Below are positions 27,155 to 35,660 of a stretch of 64,000 nucleotides of DNA, piece after piece. Made by a program: the position numbers and the translations under genes. Under the pieces are notes generated by a model. That model saw nothing but the letters and a program-made list of their open reading frames with translations. It made no database searches and was not told the DNA's origin. Positions within the stretch are counted from its first letter, which is position 1. The number at the start of each line of letters is the position of its first letter. This stretch comes from Flavimaricola marinus. Lineage in GTDB: Bacteria; Pseudomonadota; Alphaproteobacteria; Rhodobacterales; Rhodobacteraceae. The stretch covers positions 806,001 through 870,000 of the forward strand of contig NZ_FXZK01000001.1 in the NCBI RefSeq assembly GCF_900184895.1, written 5' to 3'.

Positions 27155-27286
27155 GGGCCGCGCCCTCCCTCGGGTGGGCGATGCGCCGGCTGGATTAGGC
27201 ACTTTATGGTGCCATCATTTTCCGACTTCTAAGCCTCTAGTGACGGCACCAAAGCGCCCTCCCGTTCGGGAGGGAGGGCGCGGCCC
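27155..27286. repeat. 132-bp nested inverted-repeat element
   Basis: Outer arms are a perfect 17-bp inverted repeat, GGGCCGCGCCCTCCCTC (27155-27171) against 27270-27286. An inner pair is GGTGCC (27208-27213) and GGCACC (27245-27250). The right outer arm can alternatively pair with GCGCCCTCCC at 27254-27263 in a short local hairpin. It lies between the convergent tpa and gst genes, so it may end transcription from both sides. Its size and symmetry also fit a small non-coding mobile repeat. Confidence 0.75.
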
Positions 27287-27418
27287 GGCGGCACTGCGTG
27301 CCTCGATTCCGGGCCAAGCGGCGCAATCTTGCCCGACCCGCGCTAATCGATAAAACCGCCCATACGCAAAACGCCCCCGCGAAGGGGACGCTGAGCATCG
27401 GGTTAAAGCAGAGATTGC

Positions 27419-28039
27419 TTACGCAAACCCCTCGTGCTTGCGGTTGGCCTGCACCGACGGGCGGGTCTTCATCCGCTCGAAATGGGCCTGCACATTCGGC
27501 GGCAGCGGCCAGCCAGCGACATCGGCCGCCCAGCACTCGACATAGTACAGCGCCGCATCGGCGATAGTGAAATCACCGACGATAAAGTCCTTGCCCGCCA
27601 ACTGGCCATCAACGACGTCCAGCCCCGCGAGAACAGCATCGCGGCCGCGCTCTTTCAGCTCTTCCTGCGCCTCGGGGATCGAGGAATAGGCATCCGGGCG
27701 GCGATACATGCGCCACGAGAGCATGTGCAGCGTGCCAACGGCAAAGTCCAAAGCCTCCAGCGTGCGGGCCATGCCCTCCGGATCGGTCGGCATCAGCTTG
27801 GCGTCCGGGTTGGTCATCGACAGCCAGAGGGCAATGGCGGCAAACTCGGTCAGCACCGAGCCGTCGTCGCGCAGCAGGGCCGGAACCTTGCCCTTGGGGT
27901 TCATCGCCAGATACTCGGGCGACTTCTGCTCCTTCTTGGAAAAGTCGATGACCCGAAGATCATAGGGCTTGCCGATCTCCTCAAGGATCACATGAATCCC
28001 GATCGAACAGGTCAGTTTCGCATAGCACAATGTGGTCAT
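27419..28039 (-). CDS. glutathione S-transferase family protein
   Basis: A 206-aa cytosolic GST. The N-terminal thioredoxin-like domain starts MTTLCYAKLTCSIGIHVILE and contains NPKGKVPAL with the conserved cis-proline. The helical C-terminal domain includes FIVGDFTIADAALYY, the GST N-capping motif. Start at 28039 is supported by GGAGAA upstream and a family-like N-terminus. Possibly a detoxification role; no clear link to sulfonate use beyond position. Confidence 0.9.
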   Translation of the reverse strand: MTTLCYAKLTCSIGIHVILEEIGKPYDLRVIDFSKKEQKSPEYLAMNPKGKVPALLRDDGSVLTEFAAIALWLSMTNPDAKLMPTDPEGMARTLEALDFAVGTLHMLSWRMYRRPDAYSSIPEAQEELKERGRDAVLAGLDVVDGQLAGKDFIVGDFTIADAALYYVECWAADVAGWPLPPNVQAHFERMKTRPSVQANRKHEGFA

Positions 28040-28245
28040 GTCAGTTCTCCCTTTGCGCGGCCTCGCCTCCGGGGGCCCGCGCTCCTGCATTGGGTGGCAC
28101 ATAGGGCGCGGCACCTCAAGGGCGAACGATTGCGGGGACGACAGAGGAGAGCTATCAATCTGCGGGCATCGGGTCTATGATGGCGCTTTCCCGCCAAGCA
28201 CGGCGGCCGGCCCGACACCTCGGGCACACCAGCATTGGAAAATCC

Positions 28246-28677
28246 ATGTATAGCCCAGATACGTTCCGGGATTGCGTCATCTCGCAAATCGATCTGCTTT
28301 CCGAAGGCAAGGCGCTCGAAGCCTTCGACCAGTTCTTCTCCGACAACGTCACGCTCTATGACAACGGCACGCTGATCGCCTCCAACGCCCATGACGGGCG
28401 GGCCCTGCAAGCCAAGACCCTGCGTTCGGCCAGCGACATCAAGGGGAGCATCCCCGATCTGACGATCGCAGACGACACCGAGATCTGCGTGTTCCGGGAT
28501 CACAGCTCCTACGCCGGCAAGGGCAAGGACCGGCACCAGACCAACAGGCTGGTCTGGCAGAAATGGCGGGACGGCAAGGTGATCCAACAGCAAACCTTCG
28601 ACGGAACCAAGATGGAGACCCTGATCGAAGGCGGCATCCTGAAAAGCCCGGACAACCTCGGGCGGCGGCGCGGCTAG
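28246..28677 (+). CDS. SnoaL-like/NTF2-fold small protein
   Basis: A 143-aa protein with the pattern of the SnoaL/NTF2-like fold: an N-terminal helix with ALEAFDQFFSDNVTLYDNGT, and C-terminal strands ending QKWRDGKVIQQQTFDGTKM. Such proteins bind or isomerise small molecules, and function cannot be assigned. The ATG at 28246 gives the family-like N-terminus MYSPDTFRD; an upstream in-frame ATG at 28177 is less convincing. Divergent from the GST gene. Confidence 0.78.
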   Translation: MYSPDTFRDCVISQIDLLSEGKALEAFDQFFSDNVTLYDNGTLIASNAHDGRALQAKTLRSASDIKGSIPDLTIADDTEICVFRDHSSYAGKGKDRHQTNRLVWQKWRDGKVIQQQTFDGTKMETLIEGGILKSPDNLGRRRG

Positions 28678-28770
28678 ACAGCCAGCCAATTGCGGCAGGC
28701 GATGTCGCGGCGCGACCAGACCCGGGCCGTGAAATGAGACCAGCTTGGGCCAGACTTCAGGACTGGCCCC

Positions 28771-30027
28771 ATGTTCGAACGCCGCATCCCCGAATGGCTC
28801 CGCCATGCCCCCGCGCCATCCGTGCGGGGCTTTGCCACGCTGGCCGGGTTCGAGGCTATCACGCGGGGCATTCTGATATCGGTCTTTCCGGTGGCGATGT
28901 TCGACGCGCTGGGCGATGCGGCGCGGATCAGTTCGATCTACTTCGGGATCGGGATCGTCTCGCTGCTGGTCGGGCTGCTGGTGCCGTTCCTGAACAGGTT
29001 CGTGCCCCGACGCTGGATCTTCGGGATCGGCAACATGGGCTATGTCCTCGGCGCCGTCCTCGGCATGTTCGGCACGCCCGCCACGATCATCGCGGCGCTG
29101 GTGCTGAATTCGGTGGCCACGGTCAGCACCTTCGTCTGCTTCAACGCCTATGTGCTCGACTACGTCGCCCGGATCGAGCTCGGCAAGCTCGAAACCCAGC
29201 GGATGTTCTATTCGGCGGCGGGCTGGACGGTCGGGCCGGTGGTGGGCGTGCTGCTCTGGAGCTGGTGGGCGCCGGCACCGTTCCTCGTCGCCGCGGTGGC
29301 CGCGACCGGGCAGCTTGCGGCGTTTGTCTACATGCGGATGGGCAACGGCAAGCTGATCACGCGGGCGCGGCGATCGGCGCCGAACCCGCTCGCCTTTCTG
29401 GGGCGGTTCTTTGCCCAGCCGCGGCTGGTGGCGGGCTGGCTCTTTGCGGTGATCCGGTCCTGCGGTTGGTGGGCCTATGTGGTCTATCTGCCGATCTATG
29501 CCGTGACGCGGGGGCTGGGCGAAAATCTGGGCGGCGCGATGCTGTCGACGACGAACGCCGCGCTGTTCCTGTCGCCGCTGATCCTGCGCTGGATGCAGGC
29601 CACCAGCATCAAGAGATCGGTCCGCATCGGGTTTTTCGCCGCCGCCGGCCTGTTCCTGACCGCCAGCCTGCCGGGGCTGCCGCCGGCGGCGGCCGTGGCG
29701 GCACTGTTCGGCGGCAGCCTGTGCCTGATCGTGCTCGATATCTGCGCCGGCCTGCCGTTCCTGATGGCGGTCAAACCCTCCGAGCGGACGGAGATGTCGG
29801 CGATCTATTCCTCCTATCGGGACGTGTCGGGCATCGCCACGCCGGGGATCGCCTGGCTGGTGCTGCTGGTCGCGCCGATCACCGGGATCTTTGCCGCCGC
29901 AGGGACGGCCTGCCTCGTCGCGTGGGGGATTGCCGGACGGCTGCACCCGCGGTTGGGCGAGGCGCGACTGCGGATCGTGGCGCCGCCTCTGCCCGCTCCA
30001 GAGCCCGGCGGCGAGCCGGCCGCCTGA
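28771..30027 (+). CDS. MFS transporter
   Basis: A 418-aa integral membrane protein with about 12 hydrophobic segments and the central hydrophilic loop expected of the major facilitator superfamily. Example segments are ISSIYFGIGIVSLLVGLLVP and PFLVAAVAATGQLAAFVYM. Substrate unknown. It is upstream of tauR with a 177-bp gap that contains repeated ACCGACG elements and a TauR-like pair at tauR. Confidence 0.88.
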   Translation: MFERRIPEWLRHAPAPSVRGFATLAGFEAITRGILISVFPVAMFDALGDAARISSIYFGIGIVSLLVGLLVPFLNRFVPRRWIFGIGNMGYVLGAVLGMFGTPATIIAALVLNSVATVSTFVCFNAYVLDYVARIELGKLETQRMFYSAAGWTVGPVVGVLLWSWWAPAPFLVAAVAATGQLAAFVYMRMGNGKLITRARRSAPNPLAFLGRFFAQPRLVAGWLFAVIRSCGWWAYVVYLPIYAVTRGLGENLGGAMLSTTNAALFLSPLILRWMQATSIKRSVRIGFFAAAGLFLTASLPGLPPAAAVAALFGGSLCLIVLDICAGLPFLMAVKPSERTEMSAIYSSYRDVSGIATPGIAWLVLLVAPITGIFAAAGTACLVAWGIAGRLHPRLGEARLRIVAPPLPAPEPGGEPAA

Positions 30028-30093
30028 GCGCGGCGGACCCGGGCCGAGGCGCAAATGGTTAATTTCGCCTCCGCGCGATATCGGCACCTACGG

Positions 30094-30125
30094 CATACCG
30101 ACGCCATACCGACGGGAGACCGACG
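30094..30125. promoter_or_regulatory. three 11-bp-spaced ACCGACG repeats
   Basis: ACCGACG occurs at 30097-30103, 30108-30114 and 30119-30125. The period is exactly 11 bp and all copies have the same orientation; the first two extend to CATACCGACG. It lies 80 bp before tauR. One-turn spacing suggests a protein binding cooperatively on one face of the helix. The factor is unknown. Confidence 0.5.
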
Positions 30126-30163
30126 TCGATTCCGGCGTTAACCCGGCCTTGCACGGCGGCGGC

Positions 30164-30197
30164 GATAGGTCCAGACTTGGCGCACCCTAGCGCCAGT
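30164..30197 (-). promoter_or_regulatory. TauR-like operator pair at the tauR start
   Basis: On the minus strand CTGGACCTAT (30165-30174) and CTGGCGCTAG (30187-30196) form direct repeats 22 bp apart, the second ending 8 bases before the tauR ATG. The first box is close to the reported TauR box. Location over the start suggests autoregulation (inference). Confidence 0.5.
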
Positions 30198-30204
30198 TGG
30201 ACCG

Positions 30205-31677
30205 ATGATCCCACCCGAAAGTTTCCTGCTCGACCGCACCGAAGGCACCCTGCAAAGCCGGATTCAGCAGATGGTGGCGCAAGGCATTCTGTCGGGCCGC
30301 TTCCGTCCTGGAGAGCGCCTGCCCAGCAGCCGAAAACTCGCACAACATCTAGGGGTTAGCCGGATCACGGTGACGCTGGCCTATACCGAACTGGTGGCCG
30401 ACGACTACCTGACCGCGCGCGGCAGGTCGGGCTATTACGTCTCCGACAACGCCCCCGAGCCGCCGAATTTCACGCCACAGCCGCCACAGGCGTCGACGGT
30501 CAACTGGTCGGCACGGCTCGGCAGCAGCCCGCCCAGCCTCGGGATCAACAAGCCGCAGGACTGGCAGAAATACCGATACAACTTCATCTACGGCCAATCC
30601 GATCCCAGCCTTTTCGACAGCGCCAACTGGCGGCTCTGTGCGCTGCAAGCCCTTGGGAAAAAGGACTTCGACAGCCTTACCTCGGACCAGTTCGATCAGG
30701 ACGATCCGCTGCTGATCGACTTCATCACCCGGCAAACCCTGCCCCGGCGCGGCATCCTCGCGGCCCCGGACGAAGTGCTCCTGACCCTGGGCGCGCAGAA
30801 CGCGCTCTGGCTGACGGCGCAACTGTTGCTCGCGGCGGGGAAAACGGCGGTGATCGAAGACCCCTGCTACCCCTCGATCCGGTCCATCGTGCAGGCCACT
30901 GGCGCCGAGGTCAGCGCCGTGCCCGTCGATGCCGAAGGGCTGCCGCCCGAGGCCATTCCGGGCGGCGCGTCCGTGGTGTTTACCACCCCTTCACACCAAT
31001 GCCCTACAACGACAACCATGCCGCTTTCCCGGCGTCGCGCATTGCTGGATCGGGCCGAAGCGGACGATTTCATCGTCGTCGAGGATGACTACGATTTCGA
31101 GATGACCTTTGCCGGGCCGGCCGCTCCAGCGCTGAAATCGCTGGATCAGACCGGGCGTGTGATCCACGTGGGGTCGTTCTCGAAATCCATTTTCCCCGGC
31201 CTGCGGCTGGGCTACCTCGTGGGGCCGGCCCCTTTCATCGCGGCCGCCCGCGCCCTGCGGGCCAGCGTGTTGCGGCACCCGCCCGGCCATATCCAACGGA
31301 CCACGGCCTATTTCCTCTCGCTCGGGCATTACGACGCGCTGATCCGGCGGATGAGCAAGGCCTACCACACACGGCGGCAGACCCTCGACGCGGCCATCGC
31401 GCTGCACGGGCTGACGGTGGCCGGGTCCAACGCCTACGGCGGATCCTCGGTCTGGATGCGAGCACCCGGCATCGACACCACCGCGCTGGCCGAAACCCTG
31501 CGGGCCAAAGGCGTGCTGATCGAACCCGGCGCCCCGTTCTTTGCGAGCAGCGGGCGGACTGACCTCCAGCCCTCGGAATTCTACCGCTTGGCCTATTCCT
31601 CGACGCCGACAAGCCGGATCAGCGACGGGATCGCCACTCTGGCCATGACAATTCGCTCCGCTCCGGTATTGTTTTGA
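30205..31677 (+). CDS. tauR: MocR/GntR-type regulator of taurine genes
   Basis: A 490-aa MocR-family regulator. An N-terminal GntR winged helix (about 15-80, with RIQQMVAQGILSGRFRPGER and LGVSRITVTLAYTEL) is fused to an aminotransferase fold type I domain. The PLP lysine is visible in HVGSFSKSIFPGLRLGY. This is the architecture of TauR, which activates taurine genes in Rhodobacter. It lies between the tau/tpa genes and xsc, and paired TauR-like boxes occur before tpa, xsc and itself. Confidence 0.9.
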   Translation: MIPPESFLLDRTEGTLQSRIQQMVAQGILSGRFRPGERLPSSRKLAQHLGVSRITVTLAYTELVADDYLTARGRSGYYVSDNAPEPPNFTPQPPQASTVNWSARLGSSPPSLGINKPQDWQKYRYNFIYGQSDPSLFDSANWRLCALQALGKKDFDSLTSDQFDQDDPLLIDFITRQTLPRRGILAAPDEVLLTLGAQNALWLTAQLLLAAGKTAVIEDPCYPSIRSIVQATGAEVSAVPVDAEGLPPEAIPGGASVVFTTPSHQCPTTTTMPLSRRRALLDRAEADDFIVVEDDYDFEMTFAGPAAPALKSLDQTGRVIHVGSFSKSIFPGLRLGYLVGPAPFIAAARALRASVLRHPPGHIQRTTAYFLSLGHYDALIRRMSKAYHTRRQTLDAAIALHGLTVAGSNAYGGSSVWMRAPGIDTTALAETLRAKGVLIEPGAPFFASSGRTDLQPSEFYRLAYSSTPTSRISDGIATLAMTIRSAPVLF

Positions 31678-31704
31678 ACACGGACAACGGCTTAGGGACA
31701 AACT

Positions 31705-32883
31705 ATGCAACGATGTGTCACGCGACTGGGATTTGCGCTCTGGATGCTATTCGCCTGCGCCGCGGCCTCCGCACAGCCGATTACGTCGAGCGGGTCGGGC
31801 TTTCAGATCAATTCCGCCGGCTGGATCCTGACCAACCGGCACGTGGTCGAGGACTGTGACATCCTCAAGGCCAATGGCACCCCGGTGTCGAACCGGATAC
31901 TGGACGAAAGCTCTGATCTGGCAGCCGTGTTCGCGGGCCAGTCGACGGCCCGCCCGACCATTCCCATCCGGCTGCAACCGGCCCGTCTGGCCGAGGACTT
32001 GTTCGTCATCGGCTTTCCCCTGAGCGACCTCTTGTCCGAGAGCGTCAAGGTCACGACCGGTTCGGTCAGTTCCCTTGCCGGAATCGGAAATGACGAACGC
32101 TACCTGCAAATCTCTGCCCCGATCCAGCCGGGCAATTCCGGCGGTCCGGTCCTCGACGCACGCGGCAACGCGCTGGGCGTCGCCAGCGCGACGCTCTCCG
32201 AAGCCGCCTTCGACCGCGCCCAAAACGTCAACTTCGCCCTGAAGGCTCAGGAAATCGCGCGATTTCTGACCGAGTCCGGTATCGCCTACAACATCGCCGC
32301 TGGCAACAGCGCCCCGATCCCGGCGCCGGATATGATCGAAGCGGCCATGCAGAGCGTCGTCTACCTGACCTGCCATCAGGCCGGCTCTGGCACGACGCAG
32401 CCCAGCGCCCCCAATCCGCCCGCCAGACAATCAACGGGGTCCGGCTTCGTGACGATCGCCGGCTACGATTCCGTCGCCTTCGACCTGCGAGCGATCCGCG
32501 ATGTCACCTTTCAGACCTGCAACCTCGAATGCCAGCGTGATCCCAATTGTAATGTCATCACCTTCAACACCCGCCATTCGGTGTGCTTTCTGAAATCCAC
32601 CTCGATGATTCTGGTCCGCAATGCGGATGCCGTCTCCGCGATGCCCCCATGGCTGCAGAACGACGTGGTCCAGACCAATATCAGCGTCACAGCCAACGTC
32701 GATTCACCCGGCGGTGACTACCTTCGGCTGCGTGGGTCCGATTTCATGCAGTGCTTTCTGGAATGCGCAGGGGACAACCGTTGCCTCGCCTTCGCCTATG
32801 TCCGCCAAACCAACGATTGCTGGCTCAAGGACCGGGTCGGACAGATCCAGCCAATGCCCGGAGTGGAATTCGGTCGGTTCTGA
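31705..32883 (+). CDS. secreted trypsin-like serine protease with two PAN-like C-terminal modules
   Basis: A 392-aa exported protein. The signal peptide is residues 1-24 (MQRCVTRLGFALWMLFACAA, cleaved after ASA or ASAQ). The S1/HtrA-type protease domain has the full triad: H46 in TNRHVV, D71 in SSDLAAV and S145 in PGNSGGPV. No PDZ domain follows. Instead, two cysteine-rich modules at about 250-300 (CNLECQRDPNCNVITF) and 340-388 (CFLECAGDNRCLAFAY) resemble PAN/Apple domains, which bind carbohydrate or protein. TAGGGA lies before the ATG. It sits between tauR and xsc, an odd place for a protease. Confidence 0.87.
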   Translation: MQRCVTRLGFALWMLFACAAASAQPITSSGSGFQINSAGWILTNRHVVEDCDILKANGTPVSNRILDESSDLAAVFAGQSTARPTIPIRLQPARLAEDLFVIGFPLSDLLSESVKVTTGSVSSLAGIGNDERYLQISAPIQPGNSGGPVLDARGNALGVASATLSEAAFDRAQNVNFALKAQEIARFLTESGIAYNIAAGNSAPIPAPDMIEAAMQSVVYLTCHQAGSGTTQPSAPNPPARQSTGSGFVTIAGYDSVAFDLRAIRDVTFQTCNLECQRDPNCNVITFNTRHSVCFLKSTSMILVRNADAVSAMPPWLQNDVVQTNISVTANVDSPGGDYLRLRGSDFMQCFLECAGDNRCLAFAYVRQTNDCWLKDRVGQIQPMPGVEFGRF

Positions 32884-32919
32884 ACTGGCCCCATCCACCC
32901 GGCCCAACTGGCCCTATCC
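32883..32919 (+). promoter_or_regulatory. TauR-like operator pair before xsc
   Basis: AACTGGCCCCATCC (32883-32896) and AACTGGCCCTATCC (32906-32919) are direct repeats matching in 13 of 14 bases. They are spaced 23 bp and located 51-87 bp upstream of the xsc ATG. Spacing and core match the pair before tpa. Confidence 0.65.
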
Positions 32920-32969
32920 CCGCCCTGCGCCACGGGTCATACCAAATCCAACAAAAGGGGATCTGCGCG

Positions 32970-34742
32970 ATGAAAATGACCACCGAAGAAGCCTTCGTCA
33001 AAACCTTGCAACTGCATGGCATCGAACATGCCTTCGGGATCATCGGCTCGGCCTTCATGCCGATCTCGGACCTGTTTCCCAAGGCGGGCATCCAGTTCTG
33101 GGATTGCGCTCACGAAGGCTCGGGCGGGATGATGGCCGATGGCTACACCCGCGCGTCGGGCAAGATGTCGATGATGATCGCGCAGAACGGCCCCGGCATC
33201 ACCAATTTCGTCACCGCCGTCAAAACCGCCTATTGGAACCACACGCCGCTGCTCTTGGTCACCCCGCAGGCCGCCAACAAGACCATCGGCATGGGCGGCT
33301 TCCAAGAGGTCGAGCAGATGAAGCTGTTCGAGGATATGGTCGCCTATCAGGAAGAGGTCCGCGACCCGTCCCGCGTGGCCGAAGTGCTCAACCGGGTGAT
33401 CCTTCAGGCCAAGCGGGCGTCGGCCCCTGCCCAGATCAACATGCCCCGTGATTACTGGACTCAGGTGATCGACATCGACTTGCCCGCCGTGGTGGAGTTC
33501 GAGCGGCCCTCCGGCGGCGAAGAGGCCATCACCCAAGCCGCCGACCTGCTGCGCAGCGCCAAATCCCCGGTGATCCTCAACGGCGCCGGCGTGGTTCTGG
33601 CGGGCGCCATCCCCTCCACGATCAAGCTGGCCGAGAAGCTCTCCGCCCCTGTCTGCGTGGGCTATCAGCACAACGACGCCTTCCCCGGCAGCCACCCGCT
33701 GTTCGCGGGCCCCTTGGGCTACAACGGGTCCAAGGCGGGCATGGAGTTGATCTCTCAGGCCGATGTTGTCCTATGCCTCGGCACCCGGCTGAACCCGTTC
33801 AGCACCCTGCCGGGCTATGGCCTCGACTATTGGCCCAAGGATGCAAAGATCATTCAGGTCGACATCAATCCCGACCGGATCGGGCTGACCAAGAAGGTCT
33901 CCGTCGGGATCGTCGGCGACGCCAAGAAAGTGGCCGACGCCTTGCTGGAAAAGCTCGACGATCTGACCGGAGGCAATACCGAACGGCTCGGCCACATCGC
34001 CCAGACCAAATCGCAATGGGCCCAGCAGCTCAGTTCCATGGACCACGAAGACGACGATCCCGGCACCACATGGAACCAGCGGGCGCGGGATGACAAACCC
34101 GACTGGATGAGCCCCCGGATGGCGTGGCGGGCGATCCAAAGTGCGCTGCCGAAAGAGGCGATCATCTCGTCCGATATCGGCAACAACTGCGCGATCGGGA
34201 ATGCCTACCCGAGCTTCGAAGAAGGGCGCAAATACCTCGCCCCCGGCCTCTTCGGCCCCTGCGGCTATGGCCTGCCCGCCATCGTCGGCGCCAAGATCGG
34301 CTGCCCGGATACGCCGGTGGTCGGCTTTGCCGGCGACGGCGCGTTCGGGATCGCCGTCACCGAACTCACCGCCATCGGCCGGTTCGAATGGCCCGCGATC
34401 ACCATGGTGGTGTTCCGCAACTACCAGTGGGGCGCGGAAAAGCGGAACTCGACGCTCTGGTATGACGACAACTTCGTCGGCACGGAGCTGGACGACGGCG
34501 TCTCCTATGCCGGCATCGCCAAGGCCTGCGGGCTGCAAGGTGTTCAGGCCAAGACGATGGACGAACTCACCGCCGCCCTGACCCAGGCAATCACCGACCA
34601 GAAGAACGGCAAAACGACGCTGATCGAGGCGCTGATCAATCAGGAACTGGGCGAGCCCTTCCGGCGCGATGCCATGAAGAAACCGGTCTCCGTCGCAGGC
34701 ATCAACGCCGCCGACATGCGGCCCCAAAAGGTGGCAACATAA
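32970..34742 (+). CDS. xsc: sulfoacetaldehyde acetyltransferase
   Basis: A 590-aa thiamine-diphosphate enzyme; Xsc proteins are about 590 aa. The N-terminal domain has the catalytic glutamate in DCAHEGSGGMMADGY. The C-terminal ThDP-binding motif begins GFAGDGAFGIAV and ends at the asparagine of FRNYQWGAEKRN. Xsc converts sulfoacetaldehyde and phosphate to acetyl phosphate and sulfite, the desulfonation step for taurine. AAAGGGG precedes the ATG. Followed by exporter, pta and ackA genes that deal with both products. Confidence 0.96.
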   Translation: MKMTTEEAFVKTLQLHGIEHAFGIIGSAFMPISDLFPKAGIQFWDCAHEGSGGMMADGYTRASGKMSMMIAQNGPGITNFVTAVKTAYWNHTPLLLVTPQAANKTIGMGGFQEVEQMKLFEDMVAYQEEVRDPSRVAEVLNRVILQAKRASAPAQINMPRDYWTQVIDIDLPAVVEFERPSGGEEAITQAADLLRSAKSPVILNGAGVVLAGAIPSTIKLAEKLSAPVCVGYQHNDAFPGSHPLFAGPLGYNGSKAGMELISQADVVLCLGTRLNPFSTLPGYGLDYWPKDAKIIQVDINPDRIGLTKKVSVGIVGDAKKVADALLEKLDDLTGGNTERLGHIAQTKSQWAQQLSSMDHEDDDPGTTWNQRARDDKPDWMSPRMAWRAIQSALPKEAIISSDIGNNCAIGNAYPSFEEGRKYLAPGLFGPCGYGLPAIVGAKIGCPDTPVVGFAGDGAFGIAVTELTAIGRFEWPAITMVVFRNYQWGAEKRNSTLWYDDNFVGTELDDGVSYAGIAKACGLQGVQAKTMDELTAALTQAITDQKNGKTTLIEALINQELGEPFRRDAMKKPVSVAGINAADMRPQKVAT

Positions 34743-34761
34743 TTCAAAATCGGTCGCGCCT

Positions 34762-34783
34762 CTTCATCTTGGCCCAAAAACTC
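34762..34783. repeat. dispersed repeat, partial copy F
   Basis: CTTCATCTTGG followed by CCCAAAAACTC, matching the left part of copies at 36631 and 42090. The GC-rich right half is absent. It lies just after xsc. Confidence 0.45.
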
Positions 34784-34855
34784 GACTGTCGCGACGCCAT
34801 CAGCCTCGCGGCAGACCTCATTTGCGCCGCTGCTATCACAAGGGGCCCATGAGAG

Positions 34856-35596
34856 ATGCCCTTCGATCTCGGTCCGCTCGCGACAATTTGGATGGCCGTC
34901 GCCATCTTTGGGGCGGCCTATGTGCGCGGCTATGCCGGGTTCGGCTTTGCGGCCCTGATCGTCTCGTCGGCAAGCCTCGTGACCAGCCCTCTCTACTTCG
35001 TGCCGGTGGTGGTGCTGGCAGACGTTGTTCTGACCGCACAACAGGCGCGCGGCATCTGGGCCGAGATCGCTTGGCGGCGGGTGCTCACGCTGTTGGGCGG
35101 CGCCTTGATCGGCGTGCCGCTCGGGGTCCTGCTGTTGACCGGCCTCGGGATCGACATGCTCAGGGCGGTGATCTCGCTCTTTGTCCTTGCGATGTGCGGG
35201 CTGCTCTATTTCGGTTGGCACCTGAGCAAGCCACAGGGCGACAAGGCCCATTTCGGCACCGGCGTGATTTCGGGGCTGGCCAACGGCGCGGCGGTCGGCG
35301 GGCTTCCCGTGGCCGTCTTCTTCTCGGCGCAAACGCTGCCGGCGACCACGTTTCGGGCGACGGTGATCGCCTATTTTACCATGCTCGACATCTGGACCCT
35401 GCCCAACTTCTGGGCCGCCGGACTGATCTCGCGCGACACCCTGATCGCGACGGTCGTCTCGCTGCCGCTGATGTCGCTCGGGGTCTGGCTCGGGGGCAAG
35501 CGGTTCCGCTCGTCCAACCCCGAAAACTTCCGGCGCTTTGCGATCCTGCTTCTGGCCACTCTGGCCGGTGTCGGCCTTATGAAATCGGTGATCTGA
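34856..35596 (+). CDS. TauE/SafE (TSUP) family anion exporter, first
   Basis: A 246-aa membrane protein with about eight hydrophobic segments. Its N-terminal repeat RGYAGFGFAALIVSS is typical of the TauE/SafE sulfite-exporter family. In sulfonate loci such proteins are thought to export sulfite. It follows xsc, the sulfite producer, and precedes pta. A second family member lies at 37767. Confidence 0.9.
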   Translation: MPFDLGPLATIWMAVAIFGAAYVRGYAGFGFAALIVSSASLVTSPLYFVPVVVLADVVLTAQQARGIWAEIAWRRVLTLLGGALIGVPLGVLLLTGLGIDMLRAVISLFVLAMCGLLYFGWHLSKPQGDKAHFGTGVISGLANGAAVGGLPVAVFFSAQTLPATTFRATVIAYFTMLDIWTLPNFWAAGLISRDTLIATVVSLPLMSLGVWLGGKRFRSSNPENFRRFAILLLATLAGVGLMKSVI

Positions 35597-35660
35597 TGGC
35601 GCAAGGTCTGGCCCATCGCCCGCCCAGTCGCTACCGTCTGTCCATCTGACAGGAGCCCGC

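Noticed and set aside
27155-27286. Riboswitch or antiterminator because of competing hairpins
   Set aside because: It lies between convergent genes, downstream of both, so there is no gene for it to regulate in cis by attenuation.
28761-28773. Single TauR-like box GACTGGCCCCATG at the MFS start
   Set aside because: No second box 22-23 bp away, so it does not meet the paired pattern.
30205-31677. Interpretation as an aminotransferase enzyme rather than TauR
   Set aside because: The N-terminal GntR helix-turn-helix and MocR layout show it is a regulator despite the intact PLP lysine.
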